From NCBI GenBank assembly GCA_949825025.1, contig OX463781.1, positions 8,868,648-8,932,647 on the forward strand: DNA of 64,000 nt. The letters run 5' to 3'. The translations under genes were made by a program, and so were the position numbers. Source of the DNA: Siphlonurus alternatus. Lineage: Eukaryota; Arthropoda; Insecta; Ephemeroptera; Siphlonuridae. This document shows positions 53,018-63,868 of this stretch, piece after piece. The stretch's first letter is position 1; each line of letters starts with the position of its first letter. A model generated the notes under the pieces. That model saw only the letters and a list, made by a program, of their open reading frames with translations. It did not search any database and was not told the origin of the DNA.

Positions 53018-53056
53018 TTCCCCTTCTATTTCTCTCTTTCTTTTTCTCAGGTAAGC
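53018..53056 (+). other. Candidate recursive splice site (3' site fused to 5' site)
   Basis: A long pyrimidine-rich run ends in TTTTTCTCAG at 53050 and is followed at once by GTAAGC (53051-53056). This is the architecture of a ratcheting point used in recursive splicing of long introns: a strong acceptor joined directly to a donor. The alternative is an ordinary acceptor for an exon 53051-53384, but the leader-like content there makes this less attractive. Chance occurrence cannot be excluded. Confidence 0.35.
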
Positions 53057-53303
53057 ACCCCCAAGCTTACGTTTGCACCTCCCCTCCCTTCCTCCTTGTC
53101 CCCCCTCCTCCTCCCACCGTGGTAAAGAGGTGGGGGAGGTGTAGGCAGCAGCGAGGAGAGGCCCCTCCTTGCCTCCTAGATTGACCCCGAGAAGAGAGTC
53201 TCCCGCCCGCAGTAGCAGACCATCTGCACAAGTGAGAGCTTCTCGTTTTTGTGCCTCTGCCGCCAAGTTACGTCACGATTCGATCAGCAGGCGACCTGTT
53301 GCA

Positions 53304-53384
53304 TATAAACCACGTGCCATATTTGAGTGCAGTGCTCGCCGCCGCCGCCGCCTTGTTGTGTTGATCTCGTTTAATTATAAGAAG
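53304..53384 (+). promoter_or_regulatory. Candidate TATA promoter with a short non-coding first exon
   Basis: TATAAA stands at 53304-53309. An initiator-like GCAGT has its A at 53331, 27 bp after the first T of the TATA box. The predicted exon runs from about 53331 to 53384 and ends AAG before GTAAGT (53385-53390), a near-consensus donor. The exon contains five consecutive GCC triplets and no ATG, so it would be a 5' untranslated exon. The upstream 250 bp are GC- and CCTCC-rich. The gene would run to the right. Expression is not demonstrable from sequence. Confidence 0.45.
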
Positions 53385-56300
53385 GTAAGTGTTGTTAATT
53401 AAATTTATCATAATTAAATTTGATTAGGTGATCGAATTAATAATTGTTGTCAATGTTAATGCATAGTTTATTGCAAGTAACTTTTGTGTGGTGATAATGA
53501 TCTAATTATATTTACCTTATATTTGGACCTACTTATATTTACGAACAAATAATTTTTACGTTACTTCCACAGTAACGTAAAAACGTAAGTCAAAATTATG
53601 CAAAAATTTAATTTCATGTTTGATTTTCCTTATCAGCTTAATAATTACAGATCTTGATCAAGTGATTGACATTGCTACCTCATTTTATATAAAGATTACG
53701 ACACATTATATTTTACATTTAAAAAAAATATCTGCGTTCATTTTGCATAAAATTAAAGAACGAGTTCAGTTTATTACTTTTGACTCGTACTCACCGTCGG
53801 TTATAGGAAATGACCTTCCCAAATATTTCTACGCAGTGCAAATATTTGGCAGCAATCCTCAATATTAATTTATTTTCATTTTTATATGCATACTTGCTTG
53901 CATTTCTTGTTACAAAGTGGTCCAGTTATCAGGTATAATTATCACAATCTTTTTATCTCATTCACAACACATCTATCTTTTTAGTAATTAAAACAATTTT
54001 TAAATTGCAATAAATCAACATTTTACAATAAATTGAATAAACACGTCATTGAAATAATTTTAACCCTATATATTTGACAATATTATCAATAAAAATTGCG
54101 TTTGAAGCGTGGGAAGAAATAATAATAAAATTTGTTATAAAAAGAAGGGGTTATGACGACGTTTTATAGTCAAGTGTGGGAATGTTGTTTAAAAGTACAC
54201 ATCGGCATCAATATCGGCAGCAGTGCTGTTGATTCAGATACATTAAATCAATAAGAGATATCATGCAGAAGGCTAGTCCGGTGGGTGTTGCTGCTCGGTG
54301 CACGGCAGCACGAGGTGATGCATCACGGCGGCTGATTTGGGAGTGTCACTCTCAGGTCTTATCAGGAACACCCTTTCCACCGCCGTCTCTCTTTCATTTC
54401 TCGTACTTTCTTAAATACGAGTTAAATAATTTTTTCGACTATAGAGCATTAGTCATCATGGCACAATAAGAAAATATCTTGCAGTTTTAAAAAACTGCTT
54501 AATTCTGGTGTTTATTTTGTTAAACTCGATGATGAAGTAACTCGATTTTTTAATTATCTGAAATATTCACCTTAAAATACTTAAATCAAAATGTGCTAAA
54601 GGTAAATTGCCCATGCAGGTGACAAAGTTACGTTGTTTTGTATATAATAAATTCATTTATATTATATTTATATGCGGTTATAGTAAAATTTATAAATTAT
54701 GTTTGTATAATGTTTAAATCAAACAGTTTTTAATTAGTATAAAAAAAATGTAAGTGAGTATTAGTTTTAAGAAAAAGACATGGTATTATATGTGAGAATA
54801 TTCATAATTAAAATTATTTATAATTAAAACTTTATAATATTATAATCATAATTCAATTTTTAAGACTACCATTTAGATTTATGTTTAAATTTTATAATGA
54901 ATAGTTATATTATTTTTACAATGCAAATTATATACAGTATATAAGAAGATGGTATATAAGCAAGTATAGGTAGCTCCTTTGTAGCGGTATACGTCAAAGG
55001 TATATAAGAAAACAAGTAAACAGGGGAAGAGGTCATTTCCTTAACGTAAGGTAAAAAGATTCAACAATATTAATGACGACATCATTTGTATAGTTAATGT
55101 TACCTTAATATCTACCATAAAACTTAGGACTTGTGGTGTCATTAATTTTCCTGTGTTGAATCACTTGCAAGTATAAGAGGGAGTATTGAGTGACGTCACT
55201 GATAGTTTCATGAAATTACTGTAAACTTTTGGACCTCGGAGTTAGCTACGTGATTATAGATTCTAGGGTTGTAATTACAAAGTTTAGCGTAGATCGTTAG
55301 ATGAATTAATTTTGAGAGGATTTTGTTTTTAAATAAACTTGACACTCTTTTTGATGAACAGAAATCTAAAAAGAAAACCTGAAAGCAGTCTTCTAATTCT
55401 TCAATCTTTAAATTAATTACAAAACAAAAGTGATCTAATTTGGTAATTATTTATACTATAGTTAATGAAATAAAAAATAAGTTTTGAAAATGAAAATGTA
55501 TAAGAATAAAGTTATAGAAACTAATTTATCAAAGAAAAATAAATAAATTATAATTCATAGTTCCATGTTCATGCTCTATAACAAAAAAAAAGTTGCAAAT
55601 TAATTCAAATTTCAATACGTAGAATTTTTTACTGTATTACTTCTTAATTTAATATTTTGATTCTTGTATATAACACTATAATTAAATTTCACACATAACT
55701 GCAATATGTAGTTATACATAACATTTTTTATACTTTTATATTATATAAATATTTTTAAATAATGTGTATAAATTTATTTTATACGTATAGGTATAATGTT
55801 ATTTAAGTGCTTTTATAATAGCATATTATTTATTATACAAGACTGTCAACTACTTGTATTCAATGTTACAATATACCATTTTATGCTATTGATTGGTGAA
55901 AGGGAAGTTGCCCTATTAGAAAATATATAATATCAAGTGCGTAGGAGGTTTTTAAAAAAACATTAACACACGTTGCGTTTTTACGCACTGACTTGGAACT
56001 GCATGATATAGTTACCAAACCATATCACACAGTAATTTCTTTTTATTTATAATTAATTATCAAGATATTATCAATAATTGATGTATATTACACACCTACA
56101 CTGCACAAGACATTTTTCTTTTATATATTTTTTTATACTAAATCGTATTATACTTTAATTAATAATAACTAATAGTAACAATTTTACATTAAATTAAAGT
56201 TTTTTTATTACTATTATAACGTATATGAAGTGTAACCATATAGTATACTACAGTAATAATCACTTGAATGCACTTCACGCCAATTAATAACGAAAATTAG

Positions 56301-56724
56301 CACTTCATTGGGTTATAATAACCAGCCGAGAGTGTAGGAGAAATGTAAGTTGAGAAGTTGTTATTGTTTATAGCTTCCGTAATATGACAAGTAATTATAG
56401 TGGGTGGTTTTATTATTGATTGTGAACTTTGTAATTAGTGTAATTTATAAATGACCGTAAAATTTATAATATTTTAATGATGATTTATAAAATAAAATCA
56501 GGAAATAAATTAACGATTTTTTTTATATTGCATGCATGGAAATTTAATTTCTTCGAGTTTCACGCATGGATATCAGATCTATCAGATCTATCCAGTTATA
56601 ATTTAAATATAAATTTAATTATTAAACTTCAAATTCTATATCTTGTATATTTTATTGAAAGAGGCAGATGATACTTTAATTCATAATAATAAAAAAAAAT
56701 ATGTACTTGCAATTTTTTTTAGTA
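53385..56724. other. AT-rich stretch, possible intron
   Basis: No supported gene. Two CSL-type sites lie at 54108-54115 (CGTGGGAA) and 54175-54182 (TGTGGGAA), with a GC-richer patch at 54260-54400 next to them. TGACGTCA is at 55191-55198. Otherwise AT-rich. If the donor at 53385 is used, this is intronic. Confidence 0.45.
54108..54182 (+). promoter_or_regulatory. Pair of CSL/Su(H)-type sites
   Basis: CGTGGGAA (54108-54115) and TGTGGGAA (54175-54182), same strand, 67 bp apart, 80 bp left of a GC-richer patch. Both match the Notch effector consensus YGTGGGAA exactly. Confidence 0.35.
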
Positions 56725-57043
56725 ATGGAGTATTGTCCTCAATTTTTTTTATTGCAGAAATGGATAGAGGGTGCAATGTTATGCTACCCTGATTTTTTTC
56801 AGATTTTTTTGAGACCTGGAACTATTTTTAAAAAATTATTGAAAGTCCTTTTTGTGACGTCACGCGGCGGCAAGTCCTATCTTTTTCTTAAGGAGCGGCG
56901 TCTCGTGACGTCACGAAAAGAACTTTCAATAATTTTTTAAAAATAGTTCCCGGGCTTTAAAAAATCTGAAAAAAATCAGGGTAGCATAACTTTGCACCCT
57001 CTATCCATTTCTGCAATAAAAAAATTTGAGGACAATACTCTAT
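56725..57043 (+). mobile_element. Foldback family A, copy 4
   Basis: About 319 bp, ends ATGGAGTATTGTCCTCAAT and its inverse, flanked by TA on each side (56723-56724 and 57044-57045), consistent with a 2-bp TA target duplication as in Tc1/mariner-type elements. Two TGACGTCA lie in the centre (56855, 56906). Close to copy 3 in sequence and orientation. The 79-codon frame across it is an artefact of the arm. Confidence 0.86.
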
Positions 57044-59436
57044 TATGAGCATTATTTTGCTCATAGAAATAATAGGAACCTATTATGTCTATAATGATTT
57101 TGCTGTTTCACATCTATCTTTTTAGCCTCGAAAGTAAATATTGACATTATTGAAATGTTGAAATTTTGTGAAAAATTTGCTAAAAAAATCTAGAAGTCTT
57201 ACATTTATAAGCTAATTTTAAACTCCTGGGAATATATAAAGTATAATATATGACACATGTCATAACCAAAGTTCAAACTTCTTGGGATAGCCAATTCGTA
57301 GGCCCCCTCCCACTTCTTTCCAAAACACCACCACTAATTTGGAAATTATAGATTAATGTAGCTGAAATGTATTTTTAAACATTTTTTTTTCATGGTCCCT
57401 TTATTCCAGTTTATATATGATTATTTTAAGAGTGATAAAAAATATAATTATATTGCATTAAAAACATTTTACACCGAGTAATTTTTATATTGTTAAAGAA
57501 GTTTACATTAATTAAGGTAGAATTTCTAAGTTTTGGAATCAAATGCATGCAACAGAAAGCTATGGAAGCTAGATTACAATCCAACTTTTGATGTATGTGA
57601 GGTAAAAAAGGTCGACCTTGTTAAGAATTTCTTCCAAGTTTTTTTTTCCTGTCACAGTTGTTGTCACGTGATCAAAGATCGTAAAGTGTCTGACGTAATT
57701 CAAAACACCCACTCATGTAAAGATACCTCAATAAATAACAGTCTCAGTACTGCAGTATAAATTTTAAACCGTGTCTATATAATACTTTGTAATGATGTTA
57801 AAAAATAATACAAAAATAATGAATATATAAAAAAAAAACTTTTTAATTGATTTTTTATATATGAATAAAAAATGTATTAATGTACCTATTAGAAAATCAA
57901 AAGTTTTTTTTTTCTATATTACCTTAAAAAATATATTCAAGTCATAAAAATATTTTATCCGTATAGACTTTTAATTTAATTGACTTAAAAAAAATGTATA
58001 TACAAACTATCGTAATTTATTTAAAAAAATAAATAAAAAAAAAGAACATGTGATGGCATCCACCCGCATTTAAGTGCATATGACACATAACAATGCTTCA
58101 TTCTAATCAAGCATCCAACAACTCTTCTTCAGCTCTTTCACATTTGCGGCAAAAGTTAAAAGAAAAATCTTTGCCGGTCGTCGGCAGTTTGATAATGACC
58201 CTAAACGACTCTTCAGACTCTTGACTTTTTTTTTCCAACTTTTTCTTGATTTTTTTCGTGTGTCGTGTCATCGTTCTAAGCACATCACTTCGTTTTCGGT
58301 CAAGTTAAAACGCTAAAGGAGAAAAAAAAATAGAGAGGGGGCGTGTGTATATATGTTAGGTGTATTTTACGAGAGGGTTGACTTTTATTTTTTTTTAAGG
58401 TAAAGGGAGGTGGGGGAGGAGGTAAAAATGAGAGACTTTTTTTTTATGTCAGGTCTGTTATATCCTGGGAATAATAGCGTGGGTGTAGTGAAGCGACCGA
58501 ACGTGGGGAATGTTTATGACGATAGACAAGTTTAAAAGATTGCCTGAAGGCTTTCTTTTTCTAAAAAAAAAAAAAAAAAAAAAAATGAGATGACAAGAAG
58601 AATGTACTGAAAAAAAAAAGGTAAAAGGGAGCCACTTGAGTCGTGGTCACATTTCACACAGGTAGCAGGGTCGTCGCTTTTCATTCCAAAATTTATGTGA
58701 ATTTTGAATATTTGGGGTTTTGTTCCACACCATATTATAAAGTACTATAAACTTTTTTTTATTTCTTTCAATGACAACCTTTTAAAATAAAATAAAAACA
58801 TTTTGTTATTTTTTTTATTTTTTTAAAACATGATTATATTTTTAAAAAAATAATGAAAGTCTAATATTTTTTCCCATAATGATAGTCGTAACTTCTTTAT
58901 ATGATATTTTTTATGTTACATGTAAATTGACCATAAAAAGAAAAAAAAATCATATCGTAAAGTGTCGTTTATAAAGTATATAACGTACTCAATTCAATTG
59001 GCTATTTCCAATTAAAAATCATATAATATATAATATAGTTGACATAAACACCATCGGCACTATTTGCTGAGCCCCTGCAGTTTGTAAATCTATGCAACCA
59101 CGACCATCACACTCCTCCCCCCACCAGAAAATGTCGATATTACGTGGTACAAATTGAAGCTTTTTAGATGTTTTTTTTTCTCCATGTTATTTTTGGGGAG
59201 GCATGGAGCAATCTATACTTGAGATGTAGCAATTGGGAGCGGCAGAATTTTCTGCGATAACCGCAAGATTGCCTCCCCCTCCCCCGGAGTCTTCATGCTT
59301 CTCATGATGTCTGAGTACAGCGGCCCTGATTGATCAACAACATCGTCCTAGGGAAATTGATTATCGAACTGATTTATATTCTATCATTACAATAATTTGA
59401 TTTTATTTTTCTTCATACACAAAATTTGTTTTCACG

Positions 59437-59449
59437 AGGTCAATGACCT
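59437..59449. promoter_or_regulatory. Perfect IR1 nuclear receptor element (ecdysone-response type)
   Basis: AGGTCAATGACCT is a perfect inverted repeat of AGGTCA with a 1-bp spacer. This is the idealised binding site of EcR/USP in arthropods, and of FXR/RXR-type dimers more widely. At about 30% GC such a 13-mer is expected far less than once per window. Receptor identity is inference. Confidence 0.5.
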
Positions 59450-60302
59450 TTGTAATATTTATATAGACAGAAAAATCTAGGTCCTGCATGATACAAATTC
59501 AACAGTATTTTCAACAAAATAAAAAAATAAATAAGTTGATGAAATTATTTTTTATTTAAAATGTAAATTTCTGAGTATAGTTAGAAAAAAAAAATTTTTT
59601 TGACAATCATAAATTGAATTTAAAGGTGATTGTGCGGAATAAAATATGATATTTATGAAATTTTACGCATTTATATATAATTATATTATATAGAATTTAC
59701 ATATTTCGACTTACGGAGGGTTCTTTAGAAACGAGATTTATGTATAATAATCGTCTTCAATTCTTCGTACTGATCTAAGGAAAGAAAATAGAGGGGGCAG
59801 CACGTGGCATGTAGTATCTCATGAGGGTTGGGGTGGCAGGTAACACAATTACGTAATTGGCGAAAAGAATTGAATCCACAACGGTATAGCAAAAACAGTT
59901 TTCCTGATCGAATTTTATTTTCATTTGTTAGTAAATTATGAATCAACATGCACTACAATTTAAGAATTTATATTATTATATATTTATATATTATTATCTT
60001 TTCAATGTGCAGTCACAGTTAAAATGAATGGAACAGGAATGGTACCTGTACAGCCAGTTGATTGAATAAATGAATTAAAAAAAAAAAGAAAAAAGCATGC
60101 ACACATTACATTAATATACTTTGTAGGCTTTTGTAGCTATAACCAATTAAACTCTGAATACTATATTATAATTTTATATATAGTGCATTCACCAATCCTA
60201 TTAATTAATTATAAAAATCTCAATTTCATTTGCAAATATAGTGGTATACAACAGTCACATTTCTCTTATGAACCGCGCGACTCTCGAGGTACACTGTCTT
60301 AC

Positions 60303-60400
60303 CTGCATGGCTCGATTGCCCCTGTAATCTTTGCAGACCGCGCTACTTGAGGTGATGGGTAACCATGGCAATACGCGAGCAACAGGAAGAAGGCGTTGAT
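60303..60400 (-). promoter_or_regulatory. GC island with an RFX X-box and a minus-strand splice donor
   Basis: GTAACC AT GGCAAT (60359-60372) matches the RFX X-box pattern of two half-sites with a 2-bp gap. On the minus strand, CAG stands before GTAAGA (donor bases complementary to 60297-60302), giving a possible exon that ends at 60303. The island has several CGCG motifs. The putative exon has only a short frame (ATG to TAG in 8 codons), so it could at most be a leader. Confidence 0.3.
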
Positions 60401-60738
60401 TTTTTTTTATAAAAAAGCATTTTCACCTCTCAAGTATCAACATTCGATCAATTAATGTTAGCAAGTTTCAAATGACTTATTACTCTTTTTAGTACATCGA
60501 CAATTAAAGAGAAATTTTATCATTAAAGTTTTTGAGCTTCTAAGAATTAATTGCATGTTGATTATTATAGGTGACAATCGGTAATTTGATAAACCTGTTG
60601 ACTGCAGTGTAGAGTGACTGTTGACTCTGAAATCAGCTCTAAAACTTTCTACAGAAATAAAGATCTCTCAATTGTTATATTTTATAATTATATCATCAAA
60701 ATAATTGAAACTTCTATTATTCTTGGATTCATAATATA

Positions 60739-60862
60739 TATAGTCGTCCCGAGCTAGCATTGGTTTGACGTCACGCGACCCATCCATTATTATTGTATTG
60801 GAGAACAATGGAAAAAGTTCATGACGTCAAATCAACGCTAAGCCAAGACCAAGACGACTATA
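60739..60862. mobile_element. Foldback miniature element H, TA-flanked
   Basis: TAGTCGTC at the left and GACGACTA at the right, with TA beyond each end (60739-60740, 60861-60862). Inverse pairing continues through AGC.TTGGTTTGACGTCA on the left and TGACGTCAAATCAACGCT on the right. TGACGTCA lies in both arms (60766 and 60822). About 120 bp with no coding capacity. A TA target suggests a Tc1/mariner-type element. Confidence 0.7.
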
Positions 60863-60905
60863 GGACCTTCTTTATTACGTACACCGGTGAAATATAAGAA
60901 GGTCC
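60863..60905. repeat. Perfect 10-bp stem hairpin abutting element H
   Basis: GGACCTTCTT (60863-60872) pairs with AAGAAGGTCC (60896-60905) around a 23-nt loop containing ACCGGT. It begins immediately after the TA of element H. Confidence 0.75.
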
Positions 60906-60981
60906 TCTAGTATACCCTTCATTATTGTTACCTTGGTCTTAGGGTTGAGGAGGGGCAGTCATGGAAACGTATATCTTGTAG

Positions 60982-60996
60982 AGGTCACGAGGGTCA
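60982..60996 (+). promoter_or_regulatory. DR3 nuclear receptor element
   Basis: AGGTCA CGA GGGTCA: two RGGTCA half-sites with a 3-bp spacer, in a GC-richer patch (60930-61090) about 450 bp upstream of the CpG-rich leader at 61.5 kb. Confidence 0.4.
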
Positions 60997-61439
60997 CGAA
61001 CCTTCAGGGGATGGGGTGACAAAGAAGAGGAAGAGAGGGTTTTATTGTACCGTATTAGCAAACCTCGGGAACCTCGTGGTTCATTAGCTCCTCGGATAAT
61101 AGACTAAAATCAACATGTATTATTAAATTATGGCTATTATATTGATTTTTATGTGTTGCATTCTTGTTACATAAATTTATTTAAAAATATTATAATTTTT
61201 AGCATTAAAACCGAAATAATACACTGAAAATTTCATTAAAATGTCATTTGTAATAATATTCCATAACTAAATAAAATATATAAAATTGTAATAACATGTA
61301 GTCATATTATTGAATACTTTTTTAAACAAAATAACACTATTGTATACTGTTTTATTTCCATGAAAAAAAAAATATATAATATATACCTAGTATGTATGTA
61401 TATTCAAAAGGTTATATTGTAGAGGTAAATCGTGAATTT

Positions 61440-61771
61440 CCGCACATATTCGAGTTCAGGTAGCCCAACACACACCGTAAGACGACGACGCGTTGGCTGG
61501 CGCGCCGTCGCTGCTGCTGCCGCCTACCACCCTCTCTCAGCTCCGTTGTAGCGGGCAGCTCAGTCGTGCTTCAGTCGCGGACAAGAGCGCCGCAACAGCG
61601 CGTCGTCCCTGCACTCCGATCGTCTCACGTGTAGTTCATAGACGTAAAGATGTGTGCCGTTCAATGAAACAATTAAAATTCAATTGGAAATGTTGTCAAG
61701 TGTTTGTTATAACAAAATGTTTCGGTGACAGTGACAATTTTATTTTTTTAAATTAAATATTTTTTAATTAG
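61440..61771 (+). promoter_or_regulatory. Candidate TATA-less CpG promoter with a leader exon
   Basis: A CpG-rich block (61440-61640) contains two initiator-like TCAGTCG motifs (A at 61562 and 61573). Downstream the sequence becomes AT-rich and reaches TTAG before GTAAGTAAA (61772 on), a consensus donor. The exon would be about 200-210 nt. It holds a 5-codon upstream frame (ATG 61650, stop 61665-61667) and a 30-codon frame (ATG 61664 to TAA 61756) that closes before the donor, so it reads as an untranslated leader. A longer plus-strand frame there has no ATG. TATA, DPE and conservation are not evident. Confidence 0.42.
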
Positions 61772-63680
61772 GTAAGTAAATTTTATTATTGTATTATTAT
61801 CTTTTTATTATAGTACTTTTTTTTTATATAATGCTGATTCAATGTGTTGTCTAAGCTGTTTGTTATTTAATTTATATAAAAAAAAAGTTATCAGCGTTTT
61901 CTTTTTCTTGCTAAGTCAGTTTTTTTTAGCAAGATAATGATTTTCTTATTTAATTGCGTATTATATTATGTAAGGTTAAAAACATCAATATACTAAAGAG
62001 ATACTAAGTAATTGAATTTAAAACTCCCCTACTTTATTATACACGATCACTAAACTTGTGTAAAAAATTGCTGAAAGTTGATTTTGTACTTAAAGTTACA
62101 ATCCAAATTTCCGATCTGCACACTTCAATACTATATTGAGTATTATAATGGAGCTGGAGATAAATTCTAAAATTAAATATTTAATTGCATTGGTTGACAA
62201 GCTCTACAAATATCAATTGATAGATTAAATTTACTCGGTATTATTCAAGGGGTAACATAATGCAAACTGTGCAACAGTGGTGTAATGAAAGTTTGCATAC
62301 TTATCATATTTGCAGGCGTTATAATTACAGTGATTCGAGTGTGACGTATTATTACAACAGAGTTTGTGTATAGAAAATATCTTGTCTAGGTCGGCGGGTC
62401 ACCAAAGTTCGAATGAGATACACAAAATCCTAACCTGACTTTCAATTTGACCCTTCAAGTTTCTCTAGTGTTTTCGTTTCATTTTAGATTATCACAACAA
62501 TGTCATAATTTTAGAATTTATTTAAATCACAAGATTATAATTTTAATAAAAAAAAAACGAAAATAATAAATGTATGCAATTAAAAAAGTGATATGGAGTG
62601 TGAGTAAATTTTCCAGATAATAAATTTTGCTATTATATTTTTAAAAAGCAGAAACAGTTAAAAAATATAATAGAAATAATTATAGTCTAAAAATTATAAT
62701 AGGCATGAAAAAATTACGTTAAAGATGAAAAAAAATTATATTTTACATTATTTTAATTCAACACTTCGATACACAATTTCACTGCATTATAATCTGAAGT
62801 AACCTAGAGTGAATTTTACAATGTTATTCAAATCTGACAAGAGCACTAGATTAAAGCATCAGATTGTTCTATATAGGTATATTACATACATGCAAATCGA
62901 TGTAAAGTGATGAAATTGTCACATCATCAGCTGACAGTGTGGTGCATGCATGCCGCATGGCATAACCTCTCCCCAATGACTCGACGAGCTGCGTGCATGC
63001 ACGTTGCTACGTACTTGCTTGATGCTCGCCTGGTTGCGCGGTGCGGGGCTGAAACTATTGATTAGGCGCCCGCCGCCACTACCACCACCGCTGCTGCCTG
63101 CCTGCCTCCTCCTCCCCCGCCCCGCCTGCCCGCGAGGTCACTGCTCGCGTCATCGCAGCGTACGCCGGCCTTGACGGTGATCAAGCTCCCTCACCCTCTC
63201 TATTATGAGCGTGGAAAGGGCCTGCAGAGAAGGTGTGGTTCTAAACACCCTCAGTGCTTGCTTTGCACCCACCTACCAACCCACCTACACCGTAGTGTTA
63301 AAGGTATTATCATCACTTTCTTCATATTGAATAAACATTTTCATACCTTTTTCCTTCTTCTTTTCTCAGCTTGGCAAGAAAGATTTTTTTTTTCCTCTCC
63401 TTTACTTCTCAATTTTTTTTTATATCACCTTTCTAGCATATAAGGTTAGAGGTCACTTAATTCAATTAGCACCAATTGGTTTCAGTAATCATGATAATGA
63501 TTCTTTACCGTTTTATAATAACAATAAAAATACTTTTTTTGTTATTTTATAAATTTATATATTGTATAAAAAATGTTCAAAATTTATATAAACGTATACT
63601 ATTACATTTTCCTTCTAAAATTTTCTAACATTGTTTTTATTTCCAATATTTTATTTTTTTATTATATATTTTTGGTATAG
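61772..63680. other. Possible intron containing a CpG island
   Basis: AT-rich between 61772 and about 62930, with a perfect 9-bp stem hairpin TCTTGCTAA/TTAGCAAGA at 61906-61934. A second CpG island lies at 62930-63270. An acceptor-like TTCTTTTCTCAG ends at 63369. No coding frame with a domain. Confidence 0.4.
62930..63311 (+). promoter_or_regulatory. CpG island, possible third promoter
   Basis: The densest CpG cluster of the window (about 63000-63180), with GGCGCCCGCCGCC and CCCGCCCCGCC blocks and CTGC/CCTG repeats. It is followed by an initiator-like CTCAGTG near 63249 and a weak donor-like AAAG before GTATTA (63301-63308). It lies about 500 bp upstream of the candidate first coding exon. 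A start site is not proven. Confidence 0.35.
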
Positions 63681-63776
63681 CGGCGAATTTGGTGGCAGTA
63701 AATTGGCAGGTAATTGAGAGAAGAGAACGACAGAAAGAAAGTATTTTGTTACAAATAGCTCGTTATCAGTGTCTCT

Positions 63777-63868
63777 ATGGATCAATCTCATGTTGGAGAA
63801 ATGGCGAACACGATCGGGGGGAAGGAGGGGGGGGGGTCTTTCTTCCTAAAGACGCACGTGGCACCAAG
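63777..63868 (+). CDS. Candidate first coding exon (partial, unidentified protein)
   Basis: A possible 5' coding exon spans 63681-63868. A T-rich stretch ending GGTATAG at 63680 could be the acceptor, and AG before GTATGT (63869-63874) is a good donor. In one frame an in-frame TAG (63756-63758) is followed by ATG at 63777, then an open frame to the donor, starting MDQSHVGEMANTIGGK and continuing with a glycine stretch. A second in-frame ATG (63801) has a better context, with G at -3 and +4. The exon ends in phase 2. A competing frame is open from 63683 to 63868 with no ATG; if joined to the acceptor-like TTTTTTTTTAG at 63990 it would stay open, whereas the ATG frame would meet a TAA. I do not recognise the protein. 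Being GC-richer than its flanks, the frame could also be chance. Confidence 0.3.

Larger units (their letters stand above)
51074..53050. other. Non-coding stretch with two perfect hairpins and a pyrimidine tract
   Basis: No supported gene. A less AT-rich block at 51140-51350 follows the foldback directly and has open frames without domains. Two adjacent perfect hairpins lie at 51801-51863. Runs of A at 52247-52264. The right end is the long pyrimidine run that leads into the CAG at 53050. Confidence 0.5.
57046..60738. other. AT-rich stretch, possible intron, with IR1 and X-box sites
   Basis: No supported gene. Runs of A at 58563-58585, G-rich patches near 58330-58430, a mixed GC-richer block at 59090-59350, a perfect IR1 at 59437 and an RFX X-box at 60359 in a GC island. 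The frame at 59725-59949 shows no domain. Confidence 0.45.

Noticed and set aside
53015..53402. 83-codon minus and 77-codon plus frames over the 53.1-kb GC block
   Set aside because: Both start at TTG rather than ATG, and both look like composition effects. The block reads better as promoter and untranslated leader.
56701..56940. 79-codon frame across foldback A copy 4
   Set aside because: It follows the arm of a foldback element, and the pattern is explained by the repeat, not by a gene.
61493..61756. 87-codon plus-strand frame in the CpG leader
   Set aside because: Its start is TTG and there is no ATG until the last third. It ends before the donor, so a coding role is unlikely.
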